Shown: positions 17,128 to 26,014, counted from the stretch's first letter. The stretch is 64,000 nucleotides of DNA from RGIG8748 sp045646525 (GCA_045646525.1 JAZRKX010000007.1:1-64000), one strand, 5' to 3'. A program made the numbers and translations. Notes: generated by a model not told the origin, from the sequence alone.

Positions 17128-18484
17128 GCTCGACAATGTGGAAGTAAATCTTGAAGACGGCCACAAATATGCTCTGTGCGATATCAAAAACGGTGAAAAC
17201 ATCATAAAATACGGTCAGCCCATAGGACACGCCACATCTGATATCAAAAAGGGCGAGCATGTACACTCACACAACCTTGCCACCAATCTTTCGGGCAAGA
17301 TAGAGTACAGCTACAACAAATCCCAAACATATGACGAAAAGGTCGACACCGACCTTAGCTTTATGGGATATGCGAGGGAAAACGGCGATGTAGGCATAAG
17401 AAACGATATATGGATTGTGAACACCGTCGGATGTGTAAACAAAATTGCCGAAAAGCTCTCTTCTATTACAGGTGCCAAGTGCTTTTGCCACCCTTACGGC
17501 TGTTCACAGCTCGGAGATGACCAGGAGAACACACAGAAGATTTTAAAGGGCATGGTAAACCATCCCAATGCCGCAGGTGTGCTTGTGCTCGGCCTTGGAT
17601 GCGAGAACAACAATATAGATGTTTTCAAAAAGTTTTTGGGTTTTTGGGACGACAGGAGAGTTAAGTTCCTGAGCACTCAGGATTTCGATGACGATATAGC
17701 CGAGGGTGTACGCCTTATAGATGAGCTCAAGGCATATGCCGACACCTTCAAAAGAGAAAAGATACACATTTCAAAGCTCAAGGTAGGCTTAAAATGCGGA
17801 GGAAGCGACGGATATTCGGGTATTACCGCAAATCCCCTTGTAGGCAGATTTTGCGACAGGCTCATATCCTACGGCGGAAGCTGTGTGCTTACCGAGGTGC
17901 CCGAGATGTTCGGTGCGGAACATCTTCTTATGAACAGATGTGAAAACGAAGAGGTATTTAATAAGACGGTAGAGCTTATAAATGACTTTAAGGATTATTT
18001 TATAAGGCACAATCAGGTGGTGTACGAAAATCCATCCCCCGGCAACAAAAAGGGCGGTATAACCACATTGGAGGAAAAGTCTCTCGGCTGTGTGCAAAAG
18101 GGCGGACTTTCCACCGTTACCGATGTTCTCTCATATGGCGAAAGCATCAAAAAAACAGGTCTTTCTCTTTTAAACGGACCGGGTAACGATATAGTGGCAG
18201 TAACCGACCTTATGGCATCGGGAGTTCATGTGATACTCTTTACAACAGGCAGAGGCACACCGCTGGGTGCACCCGTTCCCACAGTTAAGATTTCCACAAA
18301 TTCCGACCTTGCTAAGCGCAAGAGCGGTTGGATAGATTTCGATGCAGGCGCATGTGCTTCGGGAAGCGATTTAACCGATGAACTCATCGATTATGTTCTT
18401 TCCGTTGCCGACGGCAAAAAGACCAAAAATGAAGAAAACGGCTATGAGGAAATAGCCATTTTCAAAGACGGAGTTACATTATAA
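17114..18484 (+). CDS. uxaA: Altronate dehydratase
   Basis: A 456-residue dehydratase converting altronate to 2-keto-3-deoxygluconate. The N-terminal SAF domain (about 1-75) contains the IGHATSDIKKGEHVHSHN loop. The large C-terminal domain begins with GYARENGDVGIRNDIWIVNTVGCVN and contains the PYGCSQLGDD and LGLGCENNN stretches that supply Cys residues to the metal site. LKCGGSDGYSGITANP is also a hallmark. Both domains are in one polypeptide, as in E. coli UxaA. The start codon lies inside the end of uxaB. A strong terminator follows at 18483-18520. Confidence 0.95.
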   Translation: MLINKLDNVEVNLEDGHKYALCDIKNGENIIKYGQPIGHATSDIKKGEHVHSHNLATNLSGKIEYSYNKSQTYDEKVDTDLSFMGYARENGDVGIRNDIWIVNTVGCVNKIAEKLSSITGAKCFCHPYGCSQLGDDQENTQKILKGMVNHPNAAGVLVLGLGCENNNIDVFKKFLGFWDDRRVKFLSTQDFDDDIAEGVRLIDELKAYADTFKREKIHISKLKVGLKCGGSDGYSGITANPLVGRFCDRLISYGGSCVLTEVPEMFGAEHLLMNRCENEEVFNKTVELINDFKDYFIRHNQVVYENPSPGNKKGGITTLEEKSLGCVQKGGLSTVTDVLSYGESIKKTGLSLLNGPGNDIVAVTDLMASGVHVILFTTGRGTPLGAPVPTVKISTNSDLAKRKSGWIDFDAGACASGSDLTDELIDYVLSVADGKKTKNEENGYEEIAIFKDGVTL

Positions 18485-18520
18485 AAACAATAACCGCGTT
18501 TTTACGCGGTTATTGTTTTT
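18483..18520. terminator. Bidirectional terminator
   Basis: Stem AACAATAACCGCG / CGCGGTTATTGTT with an adjacent T run. It is shared by uxaA and the convergent PocR-AraC regulator. Confidence 0.9.
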
Positions 18521-19346
18521 ATAATGATAAATTCTTTTTGTACTTAAGAGGCGATGTGCCAACCTGCTTTTTGAATGTTTTGCTGAAGTACGATGCCGTG
18601 GAAAATCCCACACTTTGCGATATCTCTTCTATAGACATATCTGTTTTTGCAATAAGCTCCAGTGATTTTTCTATACGCTTTGTATTTATGTATTCGCTTA
18701 CGGTACAGTTAAAATGCGTGTGAAAATTTTTGTAGAGGACACTTTTTGACACATTTATGCTCTTTGAAATACTCTTAACCGAAAGGTCCTTTGCAAGATT
18801 TTCCGAAATATAGTCCACAGCTTTTTGCATGCTTTCGTTCAAATCGGGTCTTATCATATTCTTAAGAAGAATGTACTTTGCGAGCATAATCGCTATATTG
18901 GACACACTCTGAATCTTGTCCGATTCAAAAAGCGGTATGTTCGAGTAGAGCGCTTCTGCCTTGTGGGCATCTATGCCAAGACTTTTTATGTAATTTTTTA
19001 TTGTGTCAAAATCCGTATTCGGCTTCATTCTGCCAAATATTATATAGCCTATGATTATATCGTCATAGAGCAGGGGGATTGCTACATTTACAAGACCTGC
19101 GTGGCATATGTGCATTTCGGTCTTTTTGCTTTTTTTGCATTTTTCCAGAAGCTCTCTGTCCGAAAGAGCGCACGCCTTTCTGCCCGAGGGCTTGCTTTGC
19201 ATTTTCAGGCAGTAGCGGTTTCCTGCAAGGCGCTCGCTTCCCGCAGGTGAAAAATCCGTCTTGAGAAATTCCATGTCTATGCCCGTTGCATTATAAAAAT
19301 CAAACAGGGCATCATTGATTTTTTTAATATCATAATTAATAATCAC
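18519..19346 (-). CDS. AraC-family regulator with PocR ligand-binding domain
   Basis: About 275 residues. The N-terminal half is a PocR sensory domain (INDALFDFYNATGIDMEFL...; C.L..KPSGRKACALSDRELLEKCKK...HAGLVNVAIPLLYDDIIIGYIIFGRM), a PAS-like fold that binds small molecules in the propanediol regulator. The C-terminal third is an AraC-type double helix-turn-helix (LSVKSISKSINVSKSVLYKNFHTHFN; SIEEISQSVGFSTASYFSKTFKKQVG). GTG 19346 is preferred because a GGGATG site lies upstream; an in-frame GTG at 19364 would add six residues but has no SD. It is divergent from the AGCS symporter, which it may control. Confidence 0.85.
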   Translation of the reverse strand: MIINYDIKKINDALFDFYNATGIDMEFLKTDFSPAGSERLAGNRYCLKMQSKPSGRKACALSDRELLEKCKKSKKTEMHICHAGLVNVAIPLLYDDIIIGYIIFGRMKPNTDFDTIKNYIKSLGIDAHKAEALYSNIPLFESDKIQSVSNIAIMLAKYILLKNMIRPDLNESMQKAVDYISENLAKDLSVKSISKSINVSKSVLYKNFHTHFNCTVSEYINTKRIEKSLELIAKTDMSIEEISQSVGFSTASYFSKTFKKQVGTSPLKYKKNLSL

Positions 19347-19433
19347 ATAATCACATCCCGACACACATAATTATATGATATAATTGTAACTTTTGTCAAT
19401 ATTTTAAAAAAGCAGGAAAAATATTATGTGATT
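19341..19433. promoter_or_regulatory. Separated 11-bp inverted repeat between regulator and symporter
   Basis: AATCACATAAT (19341-19351) and ATTATGTGATT (19423-19433) are perfect inverted copies, 71 bp apart, in the divergent region between the PocR-AraC regulator and the AGCS gene. They are candidate paired binding sites for the regulator. Confidence 0.45.
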
Positions 19434-19520
19434 TTAGGGTAAAATGCCACTGTTTTTTCGGTGTTTTTTCTGTTACAATAAAAAAAGAATGGTAAACTCA
19501 TAAAGGAGTAGTGGTTTTTG

Positions 19521-20885
19521 ATGATTGAAATTATAACAAAAATTGATGCCTTTATAAACGGCATCGTGTGGGGACCCGTAATGCTAGCTCTTCTTATAGG
19601 AACAGGTCTTTTCCTGTCTTTAAGACTTGGTTTCCCGCAGTTTACAAAATTCGGATTCATGCTTAAGAGTACAATACTTGGACTTTTTTCCAAAAATCAG
19701 AGGCAATCAAGTAAATCGGGAGTAAGTCCTTTTCAGGCTGTTGCTACAGCTATGGCAGGCACCATAGGTACGGGCAGTATAGCAGGTCTTGCAACCGCTA
19801 TTGTTGCAGGCGGTCCCGGTGCTGTATTCTGGATGTGGGTAAGCGCACTTCTCGGTATGACAACCAAGTATGCCGAAATAGCCCTTTCTCTCAAATTCCG
19901 CGAAAAGAATGAAGAATGGCAGTGGATAGGCGGACCTATGTACTACATAAAGAACGGTCTCGGTCCGAGATTCAAGTGGCTTGCGGTTCTCTTTTCCATC
20001 TTTGCCATGTTTGCGTGTCTCGGAACAGGTAATGCTACACAGAGTAACTCCATTGCAATAGCATTAAAGGACTATGTACCTACATATGTTACAGGCATAG
20101 TGCTTGTTGTTATAGCCTGTGCCGTTATACTCGGCGGTATGAGAAGAATTGCCGCAGTAAACGAAAAGCTTGTACCCTTTATGGCTATGTTTTATGTAGT
20201 ATGTTCTGTTGTGTGTCTCATTATAAATGCAGAGAAAATTCCCGAGGCTTTCGCCCTTATATTCAGAGAGGCATTTAATTTCAAGGCGGCGGCAGGCGGT
20301 GCAGCAGGCTACGGTATTATGGCAGCCATGAAGTTTGGTTTTTCAAGGGGTGTATTTTCCAACGAAGCAGGTCTCGGAAGCGCACCCATAGCTCATGCGG
20401 CATCAAGTGCCAAGGAACCTGTAGAACAGGCGCTTTGGGGTATGTTTGAAGTGTTCTTTACCACCATAATCATATGTACCTGCTCGGCACTCGTACTTCT
20501 TACCTCGGGTCTGTGGCAGAGCGGTGCAGACGGTGCAGCACTTTCCATCAAGGCATTTAACAGTATAATTCCCGGAATTGGCGGAGTAGGTGTTACGCTT
20601 TCTACCATATTCTTTGCACTTTCTACCATTTTGGGATGGGCATATTATGGTGAGGTAAGTGTGGAATTCCTTACAAACGACTCTCACAAAGCTATAATAA
20701 TATACAGAATTATATACATAATATTCGTATACATAGGCGCTGTGGGAAGCCTTGATTTAATCTGGAGCATTTCCTCCACCATGAACGGACTTATGGCAAT
20801 ACCAAACCTTATAGCAATAATTGCTCTTATACCTGTAATAAAGAAGATAAATGACGATTATTTCAAGAGCAGAAAACTTAAATAA
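19521..20885 (+). CDS. Sodium:alanine/glycine symporter family (AGCS) transporter
   Basis: A 454-residue membrane protein with about ten to eleven hydrophobic segments, matching the AGCS family along its length: WGPVMLALLIGTGLFLSLRLGFPQF at the N-terminus, then GTGSIAGLATAIVAGGPGAVFWMW (about 91-114) and FSRGVFSNEAGLGSAPIAHAAS (about 273-294), the family signatures for Na+ and amino-acid binding. It imports alanine, glycine or a related amino acid with sodium. AGGAG (19504-19508) is 12 nt before this ATG; a TTG at 19518 is 9 nt away and is an alternative start. Monocistronic. Confidence 0.92.
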   Translation: MIEIITKIDAFINGIVWGPVMLALLIGTGLFLSLRLGFPQFTKFGFMLKSTILGLFSKNQRQSSKSGVSPFQAVATAMAGTIGTGSIAGLATAIVAGGPGAVFWMWVSALLGMTTKYAEIALSLKFREKNEEWQWIGGPMYYIKNGLGPRFKWLAVLFSIFAMFACLGTGNATQSNSIAIALKDYVPTYVTGIVLVVIACAVILGGMRRIAAVNEKLVPFMAMFYVVCSVVCLIINAEKIPEAFALIFREAFNFKAAAGGAAGYGIMAAMKFGFSRGVFSNEAGLGSAPIAHAASSAKEPVEQALWGMFEVFFTTIIICTCSALVLLTSGLWQSGADGAALSIKAFNSIIPGIGGVGVTLSTIFFALSTILGWAYYGEVSVEFLTNDSHKAIIIYRIIYIIFVYIGAVGSLDLIWSISSTMNGLMAIPNLIAIIALIPVIKKINDDYFKSRKLK

Positions 20886-20897
20886 ATATAATACCTT

Positions 20898-20932
20898 CGG
20901 GAATGCGGAAAAACTTCTGCATTCCCGTTTTT
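20898..20932 (+). terminator. Intrinsic terminator
   Basis: CGGGAATGCGGAA / TTCTGCATTCCCG stem with T5, downstream of the AGCS gene. Confidence 0.85.
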
Positions 20933-21089
20933 GTTCTTGGTTTCTCATATTGCGGAATATATTGCAAAAAACAAGGAATTTTACATCTTTTATTTAGAGC
21001 CCGTATTTGGTAAAATTGTAGCATAGAGGCATGTGCCTTATGATGTTATTATACACAAATTTTTATATTGTTTTTAGGAGGAAATGAAA

Positions 21090-22400
21090 ATGGCTAAACA
21101 GACATCTGATTTCAGGTACAACACAGGCGCCACAAAGGTACCCTGGGCAGCAGTAGGTGAAAACTACAATGTTCACGATTTAATGGAAATCATCCGCTTC
21201 TTAATGCAGGGTGAAGGTAAGGAATACGACCAGGCTCTTGAAGCTGTATGGGAGCAGGTTAAAAAGCTCGAACCCCTTGCTACACCTCCCGGTAAGCTCT
21301 CCCTCGGTTCACAGGTAGAAAAGGCAGAAGCAGCATGTAACGAATACCTCGGTATAGATACATCCACATTTGTTACAAACGCTACAGCAGGCTTTGAAAT
21401 AGCATACAAGTATGCAAACTTAAAGGCAGGCGACGAAGTTATAGTTCCTGCTATCACATTCGTAGCTACAATGGCATACCCCTTAGCTATAGGCTGTAAG
21501 CTCGTATTTGCAGACGTAGATCCCAGAACTATCAACATGGATCCTGCAGATGTTGCAAGAAAGATTACAGACAAGACCAAGATGATAGTTCCCGTACATA
21601 TCGGCGGTTATCCTGTTGATCTTGATCCTATTATGGAACTTGCAAGAAAGCACGATATATTAGTTCTCGAAGATGCCGCTCACGGTTTCGGTGCTATGTA
21701 CAAGGGCAAGAAGCTCGGTACAATAGGTGACTTTGCAGCATTCTCCATGCACGAAGTTAAGAACATCACCTCCTTTGGTGAAGGCGGTATTCTTACCACA
21801 ACTGTTCCCGGCTTCGGACCCGACATGAAGAGAGCTCGTTTCTTAGGTCTCGATTTCTCCTGTCCTATCAAGGATTGGCTCTACAACATCACTCCCATTC
21901 CGGGTAAGGAAGGCCCCTTCATGGCAGGAAACTCCTCTACTACAGAAATCCAGGGCTTAGGTCTTGCTCTTCAGGTAGCACGTAACGAAGAAATCATCGC
22001 TACACGTCGTCAGGCTGCTGAGTACCTTACAGGCAGATTCGCAGAAAACGACGCTATCATTCCTCAGCTTCTCGATACAGAGGACATTAAGCCTTCTTAC
22101 CATATGTATCTTCTCCAGATTGACCCCGCAAAAGCAGGCGGAGACATTCAGGTATTAAAGAAGAAGTTAGAAGAAAAGGGCGTTACACAGATTGCTCACT
22201 TCGGACCTCTCTACAGATTCAAGGTTGTACAGGATATGGGTTACAATTCAGACGAAATTGCAAAGACATGCCCCAACTGCGAAGAAGTATTCTACAAGAA
22301 ATTTACACATCTTCCCCTCTATGGCTTAAGCCAGGAGCAGCTCGAATACATGGCAGATGCAGTTCTTGAATCCGTAAAGGAAATGCAAGAAGGCAGATAA
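21090..22400 (+). CDS. DegT/DnrJ/EryC1/StrS-family PLP aminotransferase
   Basis: A 436-residue PLP-dependent sugar aminotransferase-type protein. Recognisable elements are TNATAGFEIAYKYANLKAGDEVIVPAITFVA (about 91-121), DVDPRTINM, the DAAHGFGAMYKGKKLG segment (about 200-215) and HEVKNITSFGEGG (about 227-239), which contains the Schiff-base lysine. It ends with a Cys pair region (CPNCEE, near 397). ATG 21090 has AGGAGG 8 nt upstream; the ATG at 21084 is only 2 nt away and is rejected. Codon choice is strongly biased to AAG, CTC and ACA, suggesting high expression. With the Gfo/Idh gene downstream it may act on a cyclitol or amino sugar (inference). Confidence 0.88.
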   Translation: MAKQTSDFRYNTGATKVPWAAVGENYNVHDLMEIIRFLMQGEGKEYDQALEAVWEQVKKLEPLATPPGKLSLGSQVEKAEAACNEYLGIDTSTFVTNATAGFEIAYKYANLKAGDEVIVPAITFVATMAYPLAIGCKLVFADVDPRTINMDPADVARKITDKTKMIVPVHIGGYPVDLDPIMELARKHDILVLEDAAHGFGAMYKGKKLGTIGDFAAFSMHEVKNITSFGEGGILTTTVPGFGPDMKRARFLGLDFSCPIKDWLYNITPIPGKEGPFMAGNSSTTEIQGLGLALQVARNEEIIATRRQAAEYLTGRFAENDAIIPQLLDTEDIKPSYHMYLLQIDPAKAGGDIQVLKKKLEEKGVTQIAHFGPLYRFKVVQDMGYNSDEIAKTCPNCEEVFYKKFTHLPLYGLSQEQLEYMADAVLESVKEMQEGR

Positions 22401-22660
22401 TGGGAATGTAAAAAAAGCGAAGAACGCTTATAGGCTTGATTACTAACATCACACAGTGTTAAATATCAGCAAAACAATTAAATTTATGTAGAAATCTGCA
22501 ATAATGCAGATTTCTCATATTTTTAGCCTATAAGCTCTAAGCGGACTTCACCTCTCGGCGTACCTTTGTACGCCTTCGGGTATCCCTCGCAAGGCAAACC
22601 TTACTCGGTTCAGTTCGCTTATTCTTCATCTTTTTTCTATCCCCTCAATTTGACTATATT
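22401..22660. repeat. Non-coding palindromic element, possible dispersed repeat
   Basis: About 260 bp without a gene between the aminotransferase and oxidoreductase genes. CTTATAGGCT (near 22428) and AGCCTATAAG (near 22526) form an outer inverted repeat around a perfect 11-bp hairpin (22490-22500 with 22505-22515) followed by a T-rich tract. The right part is GC-richer than its surroundings and contains GGCGTACC-TTTG-TACGCC. The layout is that of a small structured repeat or MITE-like element; copy number cannot be judged from one window. Confidence 0.4.
22490..22524 (+). terminator. Probable terminator within the palindromic element
   Basis: AGAAATCTGCA-ATAA-TGCAGATTTCT followed by CATATTTTT. 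The stem is perfect and the T tract is slightly delayed. Confidence 0.55.
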
Positions 22661-22677
22661 TAAAAGAGGTGTAATAA

Positions 22678-23721
22678 ATGAAAATTAAATGGGGTGTTAT
22701 AGGCTGCGGAGGCATAGCATACAGAAGAACAATTCCCGGTATGATGCTTTCCGAAAACAGCGAGCTTGTGGCTGTAATGGATACAAATTTCGAAGCAGCC
22801 AAAAATGTTAAAGAAGAATTCGGTGCAAAGTACGCATTTGAAACAGTAGAAGAAGTACTTGCTATTTCCGAAATAGATGCAGTATATATTGCTACACCTG
22901 TATTCTGCCACAAGGAGCAGGCTATGGCTGCTGCCAAGGCAGGAAAGCACATCCTTTTGGAAAAGCCTATGGGACTTACTATAGAAGAATCCAAGGAAAT
23001 TGCAGATTTCTGCAAGGCTCAGGGCGTTAAGCTCGGTGTAGGGCTTATGATGCGTTTTTCCGCATACCATCAGAAGATGAAAGAGCTCATTGCAGCAGGC
23101 GCTATAGGCGATGTTGTTTCTATGAGAGCACAGCTTACCTGCTGGTATCCCGAAATTCCCGGCAACTGGCGTCAGGACAAGACCCGTTCGGGCGGCGGCG
23201 CACTCATGGATATGGGTATACACTGTATAGACCTTCTCCAGTACATTTCGGGTACAAAGGCAGTTACCGTTACCGGCTTTAGCCAGAATCAGACTTTTGG
23301 ATATACAGCCGAAGACTCGGGTGCTGTTCTTATGAAGATGGATAACGGCGCTACAGCATATGTTGATTCCAACTTCAACATTCCCGACAATGCCGCAAAA
23401 TGCCGTATTGAGTTCTACGGTACAAAGGGCTCTATACTTTCCGAGGGCACAATAAGTCAGGTAGAAACAGGCGAGATTGTACTTACAACCTCCGATGATA
23501 CCGCAGGCTACAATGCAAAGCAGAACAGAGAAGACGGCGACGGCTCTGTTATAGTAGAGGTTATAACAGGCAATATGTATGAAAAGGAAATTTCTTCCTT
23601 TGCAAATGCTATCATAAACGATACCGAGCCTGCAATTACTGCTTGCGATGCAATAAATGTACAGACAATAGTAGAAAAGGCATACGAAGCATCAGCAGAG
23701 GGTGTATACAAGAACTTATAA
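22678..23721 (+). CDS. Gfo/Idh/MocA-family NAD(P)-dependent oxidoreductase
   Basis: A 347-residue oxidoreductase. The N-terminal Rossmann fold starts with WGVIGCGGIAYRRTIPGM (about 4-21). It is followed by AVYIATPVFCHKEQA and the family motif AGKHILLEKPMGLT (about 90-103), whose EKP lysine is catalytic. The C-terminal substrate domain contains GGGALMDMGIHCIDLLQYISG (about 175-195), including the conserved His. Family members oxidise sugars, sugar acids or inositols; the substrate here is not predictable. GAGGTG provides the SD. It shares orientation with the DegT gene but is separated from it by the 277-bp palindromic element. Confidence 0.9.
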   Translation: MKIKWGVIGCGGIAYRRTIPGMMLSENSELVAVMDTNFEAAKNVKEEFGAKYAFETVEEVLAISEIDAVYIATPVFCHKEQAMAAAKAGKHILLEKPMGLTIEESKEIADFCKAQGVKLGVGLMMRFSAYHQKMKELIAAGAIGDVVSMRAQLTCWYPEIPGNWRQDKTRSGGGALMDMGIHCIDLLQYISGTKAVTVTGFSQNQTFGYTAEDSGAVLMKMDNGATAYVDSNFNIPDNAAKCRIEFYGTKGSILSEGTISQVETGEIVLTTSDDTAGYNAKQNREDGDGSVIVEVITGNMYEKEISSFANAIINDTEPAITACDAINVQTIVEKAYEASAEGVYKNL

Positions 23722-23733
23722 TAAAGATTTGCG

Positions 23734-23764
23734 CAGAGGGCGATAATCGCTCTCTGTTTTTTTT
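23734..23764 (+). terminator. Intrinsic terminator
   Basis: CAGAGGGCGAT/ATCGCTCTCTG stem followed by a long T run. Confidence 0.85.
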
Positions 23765-23794
23765 GTGTGCTGATGTACCGTGATATATACACTA

Positions 23795-23823
23795 TTGACA
23801 TACTTGCATTTTTGTGTTATAAA
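23795..23823 (+). promoter_or_regulatory. Promoter of the secreted Ig-like protein gene
   Basis: TTGACA (23795-23800), a 17-nt spacer and TATAAA (23818-23823). Confidence 0.75.
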
Positions 23824-23876
23824 TTTGTTATGTTGTTTACAAAATTCTACATTATATAACACAAGGAGAGACAGTT

Positions 23877-25238
23877 ATGAAAAGCAAACTCGTTGCAATG
23901 TTCTTATTTATTACGATAACAGCAAGTATTATCACCGTACCGGTAATCGCTTACGAAGGAAACATATTTTATGATTATGAGCCGGGAGAAATGCCGGAGA
24001 ACATGTTCAAGTCGGATGAAGAAGTGAGGGCAGAATATGGAGACTATGGATTTTTGGATTTCGTCCATCCTTCATGTCCGCAGGATAACAACCCTGCCGT
24101 TAGTGTTGAAAAAACTGACACTACTTACATAATAACAGGAGAAGGTAACAAAGGCGAGATAATATCAGGAAGCGCCCCGAGTGACTTGAGCAGTGTCCAC
24201 GGTATATATTTTGACGGAAATGCAATTAAGGGAAACAATGCTGATTCAACAGGAACTATAATAAGCGGTGATATCGCCGGCGGGAAGAACTATGTATATT
24301 CCATACAGGTAAGAAATAAAAATTCAGATATAGAACCTAATGTTTATCTTCGCCTCTGGGATTCGGATTATGCTTTATACCCCAATGCCCATTATTCCAA
24401 GGAATATGATAAAGCAGGGATGAAAATCACAGGAACAGACTGGATAGACCTCAAAGGTACAATAGAGAATCCCGACGATAGCCAAAAAGAACATAATGGT
24501 GACAATGCAGACGAAATCAGTTTAGGCTTCCCTAGCACTAAAACATATGCAGGCAGCGAAGTTGAATTCAACTTTACAGATGAATCCGAGGGTATGTACA
24601 GAGCATACTTTGCAGAAGAAAAGCCATATAATATCACAAACACTCTCACAACAGACAACTCAGCTCTTGAAGAGGGTGGACAAGCGGCATTTAAGGCAGA
24701 GGTGCTTAATCAGGTTGGACTTCCCGGTTATCTGGAACAAGATTTAAAATGGAAAGTGATGAACAAGGCAAGGACTTCCGAGATTGACGGTTTTACAATT
24801 AAAGCAGGGGAAGACGGCACTGCAACTGTCAAGGTAAACGGTGCAAAGGCAGGCACATACGATGTTGTTGCATACAGCGAAAAATACAAAATGGCAAAAG
24901 GTGTTGAAATCACAGTTCGCGGTGAAGAGGTTACAAAAATCAATATAGATAATACTGTATCAGGTAAGTTTACTCTGGATGGTCTCGAAGTTGTAAAATC
25001 AGAAGCGGAAAAGATTCTTGTAGTTGTAGCAAGCTATACTAATACAGAGGGCGTTAAAAAGATAGAAGATGTAGACAAAGCGGAACTTACAGTAATAGTC
25101 GGGACAGCTCAGCTTTCGGATGAAATAACAATCACCGTGAGTAAGGGTAACGATGTAAGAGTGTTTGTATGGAATGCAGCTAATCTTGCACCTGTAACAC
25201 TTGCAAGCGGTGTTGTAGCTGAATACAAAATTCAATAA
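23877..25238 (+). CDS. Secreted protein with bacterial Ig-like domain, function unknown
   Basis: A 453-residue exported protein. Residues 1-22 are a signal peptide (MKSK, hydrophobic core, VIAYE). The region at about 40-240 looks like a beta-rich carbohydrate-binding or adhesion module (YVYSIQVRNKNS..., WDSDYALYPN) but I cannot name the family. Residues 250-345 have the pattern of a bacterial Ig-like domain (ALEEGGQAAFKAEVLNQ ... GTATVKVNGAKAGTYDVVAYSE). The last 100 residues form another beta-rich segment. Codon use is less biased than in the neighbours and more AT-rich, so recent acquisition is possible. It has its own promoter; I see no strong terminator before the rplU promoter. Confidence 0.75.
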   Translation: MKSKLVAMFLFITITASIITVPVIAYEGNIFYDYEPGEMPENMFKSDEEVRAEYGDYGFLDFVHPSCPQDNNPAVSVEKTDTTYIITGEGNKGEIISGSAPSDLSSVHGIYFDGNAIKGNNADSTGTIISGDIAGGKNYVYSIQVRNKNSDIEPNVYLRLWDSDYALYPNAHYSKEYDKAGMKITGTDWIDLKGTIENPDDSQKEHNGDNADEISLGFPSTKTYAGSEVEFNFTDESEGMYRAYFAEEKPYNITNTLTTDNSALEEGGQAAFKAEVLNQVGLPGYLEQDLKWKVMNKARTSEIDGFTIKAGEDGTATVKVNGAKAGTYDVVAYSEKYKMAKGVEITVRGEEVTKINIDNTVSGKFTLDGLEVVKSEAEKILVVVASYTNTEGVKKIEDVDKAELTVIVGTAQLSDEITITVSKGNDVRVFVWNAANLAPVTLASGVVAEYKIQ

Positions 25239-25245
25239 AAAACAG

Positions 25246-25274
25246 TTGACATTTGTGTTATGCTGTGATATAAT
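25246..25274 (+). promoter_or_regulatory. Consensus promoter of rplU-prp-rpmA
   Basis: TTGACA (25246-25251), a 17-nt spacer and TATAAT (25269-25274), a perfect consensus as expected for ribosomal protein genes. Confidence 0.92.
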
Positions 25275-25280
25275 TTCATG

Positions 25281-25341
25281 GTAAACGCATAAGTACGGTC
25301 CAAAAAATCTGCCTTGGGGCAGATACCGTAAATTAGCGATA
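25281..25341 (+). promoter_or_regulatory. Ribosomal protein L21 leader (autoregulatory RNA)
   Basis: The untranslated leader contains ACGCATAAGTACGGTCC, a hairpin AATCTGCC-TTGG-GGCAGAT and then ACCGTAAATTAGCGA. This order and sequence match what I know of the L21 leader motif of Firmicutes, in which ACGG pairs with CCGT. L21 probably binds it to limit its own synthesis (known for the motif by comparative analysis). Confidence 0.75.
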
Positions 25342-25365
25342 TCATATTGAAGGAGGTGCTTCATA

Positions 25366-25674
25366 ATGTATGCAATTATTGAAACAGGCGGCAAGCAGTA
25401 CAAGGTTTCCGAAGGTGATGTAATCTTCATCGAAAAGGTAGCAGGTAGCGAAGGCGATGCCGTTAAGTTTGACAAGGTACTCGCAGTAGGCGGCGAAAAG
25501 ACAGCTATCGGTGCTCCCGTAGTTGAAGGCGCAACTGTAGATGCCAAGGTTCTCGCACAGGGTAAGGGCAAGAAGGTTATTGTCTTCAAGTACAAGCCCA
25601 AAAAAGGCGAAAAGTGCAAAAAGGGCCACAGACAGCTCTTTACCAAAGTTCAGATTGAAAAGATCAACGCGTAA
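25366..25674 (+). CDS. rplU: 50S ribosomal protein L21
   Basis: The 102-residue protein has the family's usual length and opens with MYAIIETGGKQYKVSEGD, the L21 signature. The basic C-terminus (KPKKGEKCKKGHRQLFTKVQI) contacts 23S rRNA. The SD is AAGGAGGTG, 9 nt before the ATG. It is the first gene of the rplU-prp-rpmA operon; prp starts 3 nt after the stop. Confidence 0.98.
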   Translation: MYAIIETGGKQYKVSEGDVIFIEKVAGSEGDAVKFDKVLAVGGEKTAIGAPVVEGATVDAKVLAQGKGKKVIVFKYKPKKGEKCKKGHRQLFTKVQIEKINA

Positions 25675-25677
25675 GCC

Positions 25678-26010
25678 ATGACAGAGGTTAAGCTTTATCG
25701 CGACAATGGTGCCAATATCGTAAAAGGTGTTGTATCGGGTCATACAGGCTACGAGGACACAGGCTATGATATTGTGTGTGCATCCGTTTCATCGGTATAT
25801 TTCATGGCTTTAAACGGCATAGAAAATGTACTTAACATTAAATTCGGCTACAGTACAGGCGATGCTTTTGCAGAGTTTATACTTCCCGATGATTTGAATG
25901 ATGAACAAACAAGTAAAATAAATATATTGTTGGATTCTATGTATTTGTTCCTTAAAGATTTAGAGGAGCAGTACCCCGACAATGTTAAAGTTACCGAATT
26001 GGAGGTGTAA
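25678..26010 (+). CDS. prp: Ribosomal-processing cysteine protease Prp
   Basis: A 110-residue protease located between L21 and L27, its standard place in Firmicutes. It removes the N-terminal extension of L27. The catalytic dyad is visible: His22 in VSGHTGYEDTG and Cys34 in YDIVCASVSS, at the positions reported for the Staphylococcus enzyme. The L27 encoded next carries the matching cleavage site. It starts 3 nt after rplU and ends 4 nt before rpmA, so all three are co-translated. Confidence 0.95.
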   Translation: MTEVKLYRDNGANIVKGVVSGHTGYEDTGYDIVCASVSSVYFMALNGIENVLNIKFGYSTGDAFAEFILPDDLNDEQTSKINILLDSMYLFLKDLEEQYPDNVKVTELEV

Positions 26011-26014
26011 TTTG

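Noticed and set aside
25281..25341. General riboswitch upstream of rplU
   Set aside because: The sequence fits the L21 protein leader better than any metabolite riboswitch.
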